DNA of 43,904 nucleotides from Spirochaetota bacterium (GCA_029562645.1 JAKQUI010000035.1:1-43904), one strand, 5' to 3'. Shown: positions 1 through 10,141, counted from the first letter of the stretch. Notes: generated by a model not told the origin, from the sequence alone. Numbers and translations are program-made.

Positions 1-61
1 TGATTTCGATTACTGCTTCAGGGCCCTTGTTGTATATCGCAAGTATCTCTTCGCTCTTCAT
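1..61 (-). CDS. IS66-family transposase, N-terminal fragment
   Basis: Only the first 20 codons are visible, from the ATG at 61 leftwards out of the window. The peptide begins MKSEEILAIYNKGPEAVIE, which resembles the N-terminus of IS66 TnpC transposases (E-E-I-L-A-I-Y-x-x-G-P-E-A-V). TnpC is the DDE transposase of the family. No tnpA or tnpB lies between it and the element tip, as in short single-gene IS66 relatives. The assignment rests on a short N-terminal match and needs the neighbouring sequence. Confidence 0.65.
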   Translation of the reverse strand, partial: MKSEEILAIYNKGPEAVIEI

Positions 62-137
62 GGGACATAATATACAAAGTGCCCATAAAATTAATACTAC
101 TTTTTTCCTCCCCGCAAATATTGTACTGAATAGTTAC
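1..137 (-). mobile_element. End of an IS66-type insertion sequence
   Basis: The left edge holds a transposase start pointing out of the window, about 70 bases of AT-rich non-coding sequence, and then coding sequence that abruptly resumes inside cas3. Read on the minus strand, the boundary is near 137, where the sequence starts GTAACTATTCAG. IS66 ends commonly begin with GTAA, so I place the tip there by inference. An 8-bp target duplication, if present, would be 138-145. The other end is outside the window, so neither the terminal inverted repeat nor the duplication can be confirmed. Confidence 0.6.
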
Positions 138-156
138 GAAAAATGTACATGCGGTA

Positions 157-1176
157 ATGGATGTTTCTTTCTTGTTCTGTACCGCGACCCAGCCAGCTCT
201 TGAGAAGCGGGAAAACTTCGATGGTGTGGAATTGATCCGGCCGATTGTCGCAGAACCATCGATTCTGTTTGAAAAAACCAGACGGGTTCACTACTCCCTA
301 TTGAATGGGCTTGAGCCGATTTCTATTGGCGAGCTGGTGCAATCCGTGTGCGGTAATCACTCTTCCGCGTTGGTTATTTTCAACACGAAAAAACCGACCA
401 GGGAATTCTATGAATCGCTGAAAACAACAGTGGATACAATAAGGATTTATCATCTCTCCACCGCGATGTGTCCAGATCATCGAAAAAAAACAATCAGGAA
501 AATCCGAGAAGACCTCGCAGCGAGTATCAGGATTATCGTTTCATCTACGCAATTAATTGAGGCGGGGGTGGATTTCGATTTTCCATCCGTGTACCGCGCG
601 CTGGCGCCAATGGAAGGAATAATTCAGGCTGCTGGCAGGTGCAACCGGGAGGGCAAAATGTCAACGCCGGGAACGGTGAGCATATTTCAGCTTGATGGAG
701 GACGGATGCCCGACAAGACGTATGAGGCGTGTGCGATGCATGCAAAAACCATGATTGAGACGAATATCGATGTTCTCCATCGTCACGACGCATACGGGGA
801 CTATTATTCCAGGGTGATCAGTCTGTACGTTAATGCGGACAAGAAGAACATAAATGAAGCTCGGAAGGAGTTTAACTTTGAAACGGTAGCAAGGGCGTAT
901 AGACTCATGCCTGGCTTCGCTGAAGGTTTGTTCGTATATGGTTATAACGAAGAAAGTAAGAAGCTTTATCATGAGATAGAGTTCAAGACAGCGCTATCCC
1001 GGGATGATTTTAGGAGGATGCAGCAATTTACCGTTCAGGTGTTCCCGGGGTTCCTTAAAAACAATGCGGGCAATTATGAGGCAAAACCGCAGGGGTATAC
1101 GGTGTGGTGGGGGTCATATGATAGCGACACCGGATTGCCCGTTTCTCCGGAAACGGCGGATTCGTATGTGGTTTAA
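157..1176 (+). CDS. cas3: Cas3 helicase, C-terminal fragment truncated by IS
   Basis: This is the C-terminal half of the type I CRISPR nuclease-helicase Cas3. It opens at the helicase motif III region (FCTATQPAL). It then carries the second RecA-like domain, with STQLIEAGVDFDFPSVYRA (motif V region) and QAAGRCNREG (motif VI), followed by the accessory C-terminal domain. The HD nuclease and the Walker A and DEAD-type motifs are absent. Upstream, the reading frame is closed by TGA at 127, inside what looks like an IS66 end. Complete type I-C Cas3 proteins are usually more than 700 residues; this frame has 339. The ATG at 157 is only the first in-frame methionine; the homologous reading probably starts near 139. 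It is first in the cas gene order, 98 bases before cas5c. A target-shredding role is unlikely unless the missing half is supplied elsewhere. Confidence 0.9.
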   Translation: MDVSFLFCTATQPALEKRENFDGVELIRPIVAEPSILFEKTRRVHYSLLNGLEPISIGELVQSVCGNHSSALVIFNTKKPTREFYESLKTTVDTIRIYHLSTAMCPDHRKKTIRKIREDLAASIRIIVSSTQLIEAGVDFDFPSVYRALAPMEGIIQAAGRCNREGKMSTPGTVSIFQLDGGRMPDKTYEACAMHAKTMIETNIDVLHRHDAYGDYYSRVISLYVNADKKNINEARKEFNFETVARAYRLMPGFAEGLFVYGYNEESKKLYHEIEFKTALSRDDFRRMQQFTVQVFPGFLKNNAGNYEAKPQGYTVWWGSYDSDTGLPVSPETADSYVV

Positions 1177-1274
1177 ACATGCAGCATGTCAATTTGAGCT
1201 TTCGGTGAACATTTGTGTAGAACAACGCAAATGTGTTGTGGTAAATGAAATCCATTTATTGCAGGAGTGTGGCA

Positions 1275-1988
1275 ATGGTAGACAATCAAATCGTACGAGT
1301 GAAGGTAGCCGGAGACTATGCTTGTTTCACACGGCCTGATCTCAAGGTGGAGCGTATGACCTATCCATGCATGACGCCTTCCGCTGCGCGCGGCATTCTA
1401 GATTCAATCCTGTGGAAGCCGGAATTCCAGTGGTATGTGCGTCGAATTCTCGTGCTCAATCCGGTGAAATTCGCGTCCGTTAAACGAAACGAGATCAACT
1501 CGAAGCAGGGTAGAAATGTAATAGTAATAGAGGAACGGCGATCGCAGCGGAATAGTATAATCCTAAAGGACGCTGCATACATTATAGAGGCTTCCGTATA
1601 TCAAGAGCCCTTCTCCGAGAAAAATCCGCCCAGGAAATATGTCGAGATGTTCCGAAGGCGCGTGAAAAAAGGGCAGTGCTGGCGACGCCCGTATTTGGGT
1701 ACGCGTGAATTTGCGGCGGAATTTACAGATGTTGACGATGGCGATGCGCCAATTTGTGAAACAATACCAATTGGGAGCATGCTCTTCGATGTTTTTTATA
1801 ATGAACAAGGTGCTTGCGAGCCGGTTTTCTTCTATGATGTCGCCGTTATAAACGGGGTTTTAAATTGTGAAGTTCCCGAGAATGACAAAATGATGATGTC
1901 GAGTCATTTGCGCCCACAGCAGGATTCCATTGTGTCTTCGGCGGTGTATGATTTTAATATCAGTGAAGAACGGGAGGTCGATCAATGA
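1275..1988 (+). CDS. cas5c: Cas5c (Cas5d) pre-crRNA endonuclease
   Basis: Type I-C Cas5 replaces Cas6: in studied members it cuts pre-crRNA within the repeat and stays bound to the 5' handle in Cascade. The 237-residue product has the RAMP-like core and the family signature PCMTPSAARGILDSILWKPEF at about residues 35-55, followed by QRNSIILKDAAYIIEA near 100. Some characterised Cas5d enzymes have a His next to the catalytic Lys in this stretch; here the stretch reads Q-R-N-S, so the active-site chemistry may vary. I prefer the ATG at 1275, preceded by AGGAG at 1263-1267, over the ATG ten codons upstream, which lacks a ribosome-binding site. The stop codon overlaps the cas8c start as ATGA, indicating translational coupling. 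Confidence 0.9.
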   Translation: MVDNQIVRVKVAGDYACFTRPDLKVERMTYPCMTPSAARGILDSILWKPEFQWYVRRILVLNPVKFASVKRNEINSKQGRNVIVIEERRSQRNSIILKDAAYIIEASVYQEPFSEKNPPRKYVEMFRRRVKKGQCWRRPYLGTREFAAEFTDVDDGDAPICETIPIGSMLFDVFYNEQGACEPVFFYDVAVINGVLNCEVPENDKMMMSSHLRPQQDSIVSSAVYDFNISEEREVDQ

Positions 1989-3709
1989 TTAGAGAGCTGA
2001 GCGATCTTGGGAAAAAAATTCGCACAAGCAACTCTGAAAAAATAATTATACACAATGCGCTTAAGGAAGAGCCGGTTTCTATAGATTTAGTAATTGATGC
2101 TGACGGTTGTTTCAAGGGGTTTATTTGTTATGAAAAAAAAATGACCACGGCGGAGGCAATAACAGCCAAAAAAGGCAAGGCCCGGCTATTGCTGGATAAG
2201 GCTGAAGAAGTCTTGGGTTATGGTGGTGACGGCAAGAAACACAGGTTGTTTTTAGATAAACTTGCATTGTATGAAGACGTAACGGAATTAAAACCCGTAT
2301 TCGCCTTCTATTCAAAAAATAAGACTGGTGTTGAGAAGGCCAGGGACGATTTCGAAAGAAGCGTTCCCGAAAAAGGACGAACCGGAAATATTTCATTCCG
2401 TATTGCCAATAGTGATATCCGCATACATGAAGAGCCGGCCGTATATCAACGAATTATTTCACTATATGAACAAGCCCAAAAGGGGAAAATCAATTCTAAT
2501 TCAAAACTGTGCTCTATTTGCGGGAGAAGGGACTATCCCGTGGAGGACGTGCCACATGGCATGATTAAACGCGTACCAGACGGGCAAACAAGCGGTTGCG
2601 CACTTGTTTCATATAATTGCGATGCTTTTGAGTCGTATGGCCTTGAAGGTAATGTGAATTCGTCCATTTGCACAAATTGCTCACGAACATACGTTGAGGG
2701 GCTTAACTGGCTCATGCAAAACGGTAGTATCGTTTCCGATGAAAAAGGTAAAGAGCGTTTAAAGTATTCCAATAGAAAAAACTTCGGTTCCGATACCGCC
2801 ATCGTGTTTTGGACCAGAGAAAATACATTACTTGAAGAACTGGATCAATTGGAGGAGCCCAATCCCCAAGAGGTGAACGCTCTCATCGAATCCGTGGTTT
2901 CGGGGAAAGACAAGTCGGTAAAATATCTCGAAGAAGATAAGTTTTATTCATGCTCTCTTTCTGGTGTGGCTGCACGCATTGCCATACGGGACTGGATGGA
3001 AATGAGCCTTCACGATTTCAGGGCTTCAATCGCAAAGTGGTTCGGGGATATTCGAGTCCAGTATCGCGGGGATGTGTACTACTCTCGTTTATACAATCTC
3101 GCCCGTTGTTGCCAAAACGAGAAGGAGGATAAAGATTATACGCTGTCCCGGGTGGCGTCAATCTTATGGAGGTGCGCCCTGAAAAATACCTCGCCACCGC
3201 TCTGGGTGCTTTCGGCGGTATTGAAGCGGTCACGTCTCGACGGAAGGGGCGTTACGCCCGAACGGGCGGCATTGATACGACTTGTTCTGAATCGAAATAA
3301 TAAAGGAGGAATGGAAATGCAGGAAAAACTTGATGTGGGAAACCGTACTGCTGCCTATACCTGCGGCCGCATATTCGCCGTGTTGGAGAGCGTTCAGCGG
3401 GCCGCATTGGGGAAGGACATCAATGCGGGAATTCGGGAACGCTTTTTTGCCTTCGCGTCTACCAATCCCTCGGCAGCGTTCGGGAGGCTAATGAAGCTCT
3501 CACAGAACCACCTGACAAAGCTCAAGGGTGAGAAGCCGGGCCTTGCGGTTGTTTTGGACAAGGAACTGCAGGCCCTTTTTAAGAACATAGACGCTTTCCA
3601 GGCAGTATTTAGCCTGGAGGAGCAGGGACAGTTTTCAATCGGGTATTATCACCAAAAGGAGCACCAGTTTAACAAGACGGAATTAAAAGAAACGGTAGAG
3701 GAGGCCTAG
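1985..3709 (+). CDS. cas8c: Cas8c large subunit of type I-C Cascade
   Basis: This is the 574-residue Csd1/Cas8c family protein, the large Cascade subunit that recognises the PAM and opens the target DNA. The N-terminus (IDLVIDADGCFKGFI and the following Lys-rich stretch) and the C-terminal NRTAAYTCGRIFAVLESVQ segment are characteristic. A Cys-rich part in the middle (LCSICGRR at about 178-185 and SICTNCSRTYVEGL at about 228-241) resembles a zinc-binding element. Length is normal for the family. It overlaps cas5c by four bases and ends two bases before cas7c. The last 130 codons have their own Shine-Dalgarno and start (see the Cas11c entry), so this gene probably makes two proteins. Confidence 0.93.
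   Translation: MIRELSDLGKKIRTSNSEKIIIHNALKEEPVSIDLVIDADGCFKGFICYEKKMTTAEAITAKKGKARLLLDKAEEVLGYGGDGKKHRLFLDKLALYEDVTELKPVFAFYSKNKTGVEKARDDFERSVPEKGRTGNISFRIANSDIRIHEEPAVYQRIISLYEQAQKGKINSNSKLCSICGRRDYPVEDVPHGMIKRVPDGQTSGCALVSYNCDAFESYGLEGNVNSSICTNCSRTYVEGLNWLMQNGSIVSDEKGKERLKYSNRKNFGSDTAIVFWTRENTLLEELDQLEEPNPQEVNALIESVVSGKDKSVKYLEEDKFYSCSLSGVAARIAIRDWMEMSLHDFRASIAKWFGDIRVQYRGDVYYSRLYNLARCCQNEKEDKDYTLSRVASILWRCALKNTSPPLWVLSAVLKRSRLDGRGVTPERAALIRLVLNRNNKGGMEMQEKLDVGNRTAAYTCGRIFAVLESVQRAALGKDINAGIRERFFAFASTNPSAAFGRLMKLSQNHLTKLKGEKPGLAVVLDKELQALFKNIDAFQAVFSLEEQGQFSIGYYHQKEHQFNKTELKETVEEA
3302..3309 (+). promoter_or_regulatory. Internal Shine-Dalgarno for Cas11c
   Basis: AAAGGAGG lies inside cas8c (codons for Asn-Lys-Gly-Gly), seven bases before an in-frame ATG at 3317. 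It is stronger than the ribosome-binding sites of most neighbouring cas genes and decides the proposed internal start. Confidence 0.75.
3317..3709 (+). CDS. cas11c: Cas11c small subunit, internal in-frame start in cas8c
   Basis: In type I-C systems the small Cascade subunit Cas11c is translated from inside cas8c; this is established for Desulfovibrio and other I-C loci. Here the sequence TAAAGGAGGA at 3301-3310 is a near-perfect Shine-Dalgarno, followed by in-frame ATG codons at 3311 and 3317. The second has the better spacing (7 bases after GGAGG). The product is 130 residues, begins MEKL-like (MQEKLDVGNRTAAYTCG) and is largely helical, matching the expected size of Cas11c. A ribosome-binding site this strong in the middle of a coding frame is unlikely to be chance. 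Expression itself is inferred. Confidence 0.75.
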   Translation: MQEKLDVGNRTAAYTCGRIFAVLESVQRAALGKDINAGIRERFFAFASTNPSAAFGRLMKLSQNHLTKLKGEKPGLAVVLDKELQALFKNIDAFQAVFSLEEQGQFSIGYYHQKEHQFNKTELKETVEEA

Positions 3710-3710
3710 C

Positions 3711-4550
3711 ATGAGTGACGCGATTAAAAACAGATACGACTTCGTTTTCCTGTACGATGTAAAAGACGGCAATCCAAACGGCGATCCGGACCAGGCAAAC
3801 TTGCCGCGCGCAGATGCCGAGAACCAGGAAGGCATTGTAACTGACGTCTGTATTAAGCGAAAGGTGCGAAACTACGTTACATTATTGCACCAGTTGAAAT
3901 CTCCATACGATATCTTTATTCGACAGGGGAATGTTCTCAACCCAATAATTAAGGATTCGGGAAAGGATATTGAAGACCGCCAGAAGAACCTTACGAAAAA
4001 CTATTACGACATCAGGACCTTCGGCGCGGTTTTGAGCACCGGTGCAAAAGGGGAGGGGGCGGGTACGGTGCGCGGTCCCGTGCAGTTCACCTTTTCGCGT
4101 TCAGAAGATCGAATATATCAGGCGGAACATTCAATAACCCGGTGCGCCGTTACAACGCCAGAAGAGGCAAAGGCGCAGGAGGCGCGTGAACATGCTTCAA
4201 CATTCGGGAGAAAATCCACCGTACCGTATGCCCTGTATCGCATGCATGGGTTCGTGTCTGCCGTTGATGCGGTAAAAACCGGTTTTTCGGAGGGCGATCT
4301 TCAGTTGTTGTGGGAAGCATTACTTAATGCCTTCGAGCACGATCGTTCTGCAGCACGGGGGGAGATGAATCCTCGCAAGCTTGTCGTGTTTAAGCACGCA
4401 AGTCATCTTGGAAATGCGCGTTCAGGCGAGCTCTTCGAAAGAGTCGTCATTGAAAAGGTTGGCAACCTGGCCAGGGAATGGAATGACTATTGTGTGATTG
4501 TGGACAAGGAAAAGTTGCCTGCCGGGGTAGAGGTTATGGAAAAGCTGTAA
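3711..4550 (+). CDS. cas7c: Cas7c (Csd2) Cascade backbone protein
   Basis: Cas7c polymerises along the crRNA spacer to form the Cascade backbone. The 279-residue product starts with the classic Csd2 sequence YDFVFLYDVKDGNPNGDPDQ and has the central TFGAVLSTGAKGEGAGTVRGPVQFTF stretch (residues about 103-128) and the GFVSA segment of the RRM-like core. The ATG at 3711 lies two bases after the cas8c stop, with GAGGAGG upstream inside cas8c, so the genes are probably co-translated. It is followed after three bases by cas4. Length and motifs are normal. Confidence 0.95.
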   Translation: MSDAIKNRYDFVFLYDVKDGNPNGDPDQANLPRADAENQEGIVTDVCIKRKVRNYVTLLHQLKSPYDIFIRQGNVLNPIIKDSGKDIEDRQKNLTKNYYDIRTFGAVLSTGAKGEGAGTVRGPVQFTFSRSEDRIYQAEHSITRCAVTTPEEAKAQEAREHASTFGRKSTVPYALYRMHGFVSAVDAVKTGFSEGDLQLLWEALLNAFEHDRSAARGEMNPRKLVVFKHASHLGNARSGELFERVVIEKVGNLAREWNDYCVIVDKEKLPAGVEVMEKL

Positions 4551-4553
4551 TCA

Positions 4554-5189
4554 GTGTACCACGAAGACGACTGGATCCAGCTCTCGGCCCTGCAGCATTA
4601 CCTGTTCTGCCCCCGGCAGTGCGCCCTGATCCATGTAGACGGACTCTGGGCGGAAAACAGGTTAACCGCCCGGGGCCGCGTGTTTCATGCGCGGGTCGAT
4701 TCGGGAGAGGACGAGATGCGCGGCGACGATCACGTGGTCCGCAGCCTCAATGTGTACAGTCGCGAATACGGGCTTTCGGGCAGGGCGGATGTCGTGGAGT
4801 TTAAGGACGCGAATGGGAACATGGTCCCCTACCCGGTCGAGTACAAGTCGGGCATGCCAAAGGCCGACGAGTGCGATGCCGTGCAGCTATGCGCGCAGGC
4901 GTTGTGCATTGAGGAAATGCTTGGTTTGCCGGTACCCGATGCGGCGATTTTTTACGGGAAAACACGGCATCGCCTGAAGGTGGTCATGGACGAACGATTG
5001 CGCACAACAACCGTTGCCGCAATCCATGCCGTTCATGCAATGATCGAAAAGAGATATTTCCCCGATGCGCGGTATTCAAAACGATGCGACAACTGCTCGC
5101 TTGTCGATCTCTGCATGCCCCGTTTAAGCGAACGTAAAACCGCGAACTATATCGACAGGATGTACCGGTGCGATGAAGAGGCATCTTAA
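4554..5189 (+). CDS. cas4: Cas4 RecB-like exonuclease for spacer acquisition
   Basis: Cas4 trims prespacer ends and helps select spacers next to the correct PAM, acting with Cas1-Cas2. The 211-residue product has the four iron-sulphur cysteines expected of the family: one N-terminal (C19 or C23) and the C-terminal trio C178, C181 and C187 (CDNCSLVDLC). The RecB nuclease residues appear as GRADVVEF (D79) and YPVEYKSG (E96, K98). The start is GTG at 4554, three bases after cas7c; no other start fits the family N-terminus. Its 3' end overlaps cas1 by 17 bases. Confidence 0.94.
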   Translation: MYHEDDWIQLSALQHYLFCPRQCALIHVDGLWAENRLTARGRVFHARVDSGEDEMRGDDHVVRSLNVYSREYGLSGRADVVEFKDANGNMVPYPVEYKSGMPKADECDAVQLCAQALCIEEMLGLPVPDAAIFYGKTRHRLKVVMDERLRTTTVAAIHAVHAMIEKRYFPDARYSKRCDNCSLVDLCMPRLSERKTANYIDRMYRCDEEAS

Positions 5190-6204
5190 CACACTTTATA
5201 TTACGTCGCCAGACGCTTTCATTCGCAAGGAGGGCGAGACCTTCGTCGTCGAACTGGATGGGAAGAAAGCACTTCAGGCGCCTGCTCATGCCATTGAAAA
5301 TATCGTCTGTTTTGGTTTTAAGCCGGTAACGCCCGCACTTATGGCGTTTTGCGCTGAAAGCGATATCGGCATCAGCTATATGTCTCCCACCGGACGATTT
5401 CTGGCCCGCGTATATGGCGGCCAAAAGGGAAACGTGCTTCTTCGAAAGGCCCAGTATGCCCTGTCCGATTCCCCGGAGCGTTCGCTTGCAATAGCGAAGA
5501 ACATCGTCGCGGCAAAAATATCGAATGCGCGGGGACTCTTGCAGCGTCATGTGCGGAACCACGGGGCGGCTACGGACTGCGAGAACGTGGAGAATGCGGT
5601 CCGGAAGATGGCCGCGGTGCTTGAGCGCGTTAAAACGGCGACGGATTCCGACGAATTGCGTGGGTATGAGGGCGAATGCGCATCGCTCTATTTCGGTTGT
5701 TTTAACTCGCTCATTACCGCACAGAAGGACGTCTTTTGTTTTAACGGGCGCTCGAAACGTCCGCCACTCGACAATGTAAATGCGCTCCTGTCTTTCATGT
5801 ACGCCATCCTGGCCAACGATATACGGTCGGCCCTCGAAACGACCGGGCTTGATCCGCAGGTGGGTTTTTTCCACCGGTTGCGGCCGGGACGGCCCAGCCT
5901 GGCGCTTGATATCATGGAGGAATTTCGAATGTACATGGCCGATCGGATAGTGTTGAACCTTATTAACCTGAAACAGGTTGCGGCTGGCGATTTCGAGAAA
6001 CGTGAAACCGGAGAGATTCGCCTGTCCGACAGGGCGCGCAAAGAGGTAATAACGGCTTATCAGAAAAACAAGGACGAGGTGATCGTGCATCCCCTGCTCG
6101 ATGAAAAGACCACCAAGGGTCTTCTGTTTCATGTTCAATCGATGCTCCTGGCCCGGCATGTCAGGGGCCAGGCGGCGGATTACCCGCCGTTTTACATGAA
6201 GTAG
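5173..6204 (+). CDS. cas1: Cas1 integrase
   Basis: Cas1 is the integrase that inserts new spacers at the leader end of the array as a complex with Cas2. The 343-residue product has the metal-binding catalytic residues E166 (in RGYEGECA), H234 (GFFHRLRPGR) and D246/E249 (SLALDIMEEFR). Length and fold order (N-terminal beta domain, C-terminal helical domain) are those of subtype I-C Cas1. It starts inside the cas4 coding region and is followed after 11 bases by cas2. All catalytic residues are present, so adaptation could still work even though cas3 is truncated. Confidence 0.96.
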   Translation: MKRHLNTLYITSPDAFIRKEGETFVVELDGKKALQAPAHAIENIVCFGFKPVTPALMAFCAESDIGISYMSPTGRFLARVYGGQKGNVLLRKAQYALSDSPERSLAIAKNIVAAKISNARGLLQRHVRNHGAATDCENVENAVRKMAAVLERVKTATDSDELRGYEGECASLYFGCFNSLITAQKDVFCFNGRSKRPPLDNVNALLSFMYAILANDIRSALETTGLDPQVGFFHRLRPGRPSLALDIMEEFRMYMADRIVLNLINLKQVAAGDFEKRETGEIRLSDRARKEVITAYQKNKDEVIVHPLLDEKTTKGLLFHVQSMLLARHVRGQAADYPPFYMK

Positions 6205-6215
6205 CGGAACCTGCC

Positions 6216-6506
6216 ATGATGGTGCTTGTGTCGTACGACGTTTCTACGCTCGACGGGGCCGGTCGCAGAAGGCTTCGACTCATTGCGAAGGAATGCGTGA
6301 ACAACGGGGTGCGGGTCCAGAAGTCGGTATTCGAATGCAATGTCGATCCAGCGCGCTGGGAGACGTTCAAGGCGAACCTTCTCGGCATCTGCAATACGAA
6401 AGAGGACAGCCTGCGTTTTTACTTTCTTGGGGCGAATTGGAAACGAAGGGTCGAACACCATGGAATTCATGCGCCGGTTGAAACCGATGAACCGATGATC
6501 GTGTAG
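6216..6506 (+). CDS. cas2: Cas2 adaptation protein
   Basis: Cas2 is the small ferredoxin-fold dimer that bridges two Cas1 dimers during spacer integration. The 96-residue product begins MMVLVSYDVSTLDGAGRRRL, with the conserved Asp at the end of the first strand (VSYDV). It has the R-V-Q-K-S-V-F-E-C motif typical of I-C Cas2. ATG codons occur at 6216 and 6219; the second gives the usual N-terminus, and both are possible. It is the last cas gene and is followed directly by the leader. Confidence 0.94.
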   Translation: MMVLVSYDVSTLDGAGRRRLRLIAKECVNNGVRVQKSVFECNVDPARWETFKANLLGICNTKEDSLRFYFLGANWKRRVEHHGIHAPVETDEPMIV

Positions 6507-6674
6507 CGCTAACCATAAGTGATGGCTATTCTTCAGGGTGTTAGCGGAATAAACTTCTTCCTTATATGCCATCATTCGAGTATGGCAAAAAGGTATATTT
6601 TCACTGGGTGAACTTATAGTTTAGCGTTTTGTATACCGTAAACCCTGACGGCATCAGTGTTTACTCGTAGGGCA
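6507..6674 (+). promoter_or_regulatory. CRISPR leader
   Basis: This 168-base non-coding stretch between cas2 and the first repeat is AT-richer than the array and is where the array promoter and integration signals should lie. It contains inverted repeats CGCTAAC (6507-6513) with GTTAGCG (6540-6546), and TGCCAT (6567-6572) with ATGGCA (6582-6587) around a 9-base loop. The function of these palindromes is not known; they could dock adaptation factors. No clear promoter was identified. Confidence 0.7.
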
Positions 6675-8853
<2,179 letters not shown>

Positions 8854-8857
<4 letters not shown>

Positions 8858-8984
8858 CCGACTCACCCCCGGCATTGCCGCGCCCCTCTCTGCGCGCAAA
8901 GAGGGGCTCCTTGTCATAGGTCCTGTCCAGAAGAGCCCTCTCCAATGGGAGAGGGCGGCCCGGAGGGCGGGTGAGGTAAAAGAC
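8854..8984. repeat. 131-bp palindromic repeat, copy A
   Basis: This segment is repeated almost exactly at 9301-9430. The core (8861-8976) is bounded by imperfect inverted ends (ACTCACCCCCGGC and GGCGGGTGAGG). It contains two hairpins: GCCCCTCTCT with AAAGAGGGGC, and GCCCTCTCC with GGGAGAGGGC. The layout is MITE-like or REP-like and non-coding. Its left margin runs into the eroded last CRISPR repeat, which may have been truncated when this element arrived. Confidence 0.8.
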
Positions 8985-9182
8985 GCCCGGGCGGCGGTCT
9001 ACGCGCAGCAGAGCCCGGGGCATAAACCAGACACGCCATCCCCGAACCCACCAGCCCATTAAAACGAAGCCTATCAAGCCCCCCGCGGCGTTGAGCGGGC
9101 GCGGAGAAGGGGAGCGTGAGGTGACGCGCACGGATGCGCTAATGTCGATCGCGGGCAGGAGGCCCGAATGGCGATCGACGAA

Positions 9183-9206
9183 GAAGAGGCCCGCGTGGGC
9201 CTCTTC
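9183..9206. repeat. 10-bp stem hairpin in intergenic region
   Basis: GAAGAGGCCC and GGGCCTCTTC pair perfectly around a GCGT loop. There is no T tract on either side, so it is not a typical intrinsic terminator. It lies between the two copies of the 131-bp repeat, in a region (8985-9300) where I see no credible gene. Confidence 0.5.
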
Positions 9207-9300
9207 CCCTCACAGCACAAACGCTGGTACACGCCAAGAGCGATCTCACGCAAAGAGCCCGCATAGCGATCAACAAGAAAATCCCATGAGGGCACGGAAC

Positions 9301-9430
9301 GAACCCGACTCACCCCCGGCCTGCCGCGCCCCTCTCTGCGCGCAAAGAGGGGCTCCTTGTCATAGGTCCTGTCCAGAAGAGCCCTCTCCAATGGGAGAGG
9401 GCGGCCCGGAGGGCGGGTGAGGTAAAAGAC
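9301..9430. repeat. 131-bp palindromic repeat, copy B
   Basis: This is a near-identical direct copy of 8854-8984, differing mainly where GGCATTGCC in copy A reads GGCCTGCC here. Between the copies lie about 316 bases without a supported gene; open frames there have no start signals or recognisable products. Recombination between the copies could delete that interval. Confidence 0.8.
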
Positions 9431-9508
9431 CCCGGACGGGCACGTTCGTCCGGGGCGTATGGGCTCCTCAATGTCGCCGCGCGCGAGACGATGCGCGCAT
9501 GCCCGACG

Positions 9509-9754
9509 CTATCGGCAAATTTTCACGCCGGAAGGGGTTGAGCACGACGTTGTTCCGGCGACCTTGCAGCCCCGCTCCCTGCAGAGCTTTCTGTCTTTTG
9601 CGGTGTCCTTCCCGGACGGCGAGGGACACATCTTGCACGAACTGCCTGCGCCGCAGGAAAAGCATATGTTCTTCGCGTCGGACGTGGTGACGTGGGCGAG
9701 AACCATGAGCAGCGCGCACGACAATACGAATGTGAACGATAACAGCTTTTTCAT
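9509..9754 (-). CDS. Small secreted cysteine-rich protein
   Basis: The 81-residue product has a clear Sec signal peptide (MKKLLSFTFVLSCALLMVL, probable cleavage after TTSDA near residue 27). The mature part of about 54 residues has eight cysteines (ICFSCG, SCKMC, LCRERGC, SC, IC), spaced as if for four disulfides or a metal site. I do not recognise the family and assign no function. The start is supported by GGAGG on the minus strand (9760-9764), five bases before the ATG. It lies just downstream of the MazG-like gene (24 bases) on the same strand and may share its transcript. Confidence 0.75.
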   Translation of the reverse strand: MKKLLSFTFVLSCALLMVLAHVTTSDAKNICFSCGAGSSCKMCPSPSGKDTAKDRKLCRERGCKVAGTTSCSTPSGVKICR

Positions 9755-9778
9755 GAAAACCTCCGAATAGTTTTTTCC

Positions 9779-10141
9779 TCACAGCTCCGTATACTTCTTG
9801 CTGGAGTTGTAGCTCTTCTCCACGGGATACTTCTTCCCGTTTAGTTCGATCTTGTCCGCGACCGCGTCCGCGAGGTCGATGCCCGTCGCCTCGCTCAGGT
9901 ACAAAAGGTAGATGAAGATGTCGGCCATCTCCTCGCGCAGCCGCCGCATCACCGACTCGTCCTGCGCGATGCGCGCGATATCGGCGTCGTTCTTCCACAG
10001 GAATATCTCCTGCAGCTCGGCGCTCTCGATGGAAAGCCCGGTCGCGAGATTGCGCAGGTCGTGGAACTGCCGCCAGTTGCGCGCATCGCGGAACTCGAGG
10101 GCCATTTTCTTGAGGTTGGCTATCGGTGTCGATTCGTCCAT
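9779..10141 (-). CDS. MazG-like nucleotide pyrophosphohydrolase
   Basis: The 120-residue all-alpha protein belongs to the MazG-like/dCTPase (RS21-C6) superfamily, which hydrolyses nucleoside triphosphates to monophosphate and pyrophosphate, often to clean non-canonical or excess nucleotides. The metal-binding acidic pattern is visible as ESAELQEIFLW (about 38-48) and REEMADIFIYLLYLSE (about 69-84), followed by the IDLADAVADKIELNGKKYPVEK ending typical of this group. The ATG at 10141 is chosen because AGGAG lies just upstream on the minus strand; the frame is open further but without family similarity. It lies 32 bases downstream of glgP on the same strand. The exact nucleotide substrate cannot be told. 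Confidence 0.88.
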   Translation of the reverse strand: MDESTPIANLKKMALEFRDARNWRQFHDLRNLATGLSIESAELQEIFLWKNDADIARIAQDESVMRRLREEMADIFIYLLYLSEATGIDLADAVADKIELNGKKYPVEKSYNSSKKYTEL

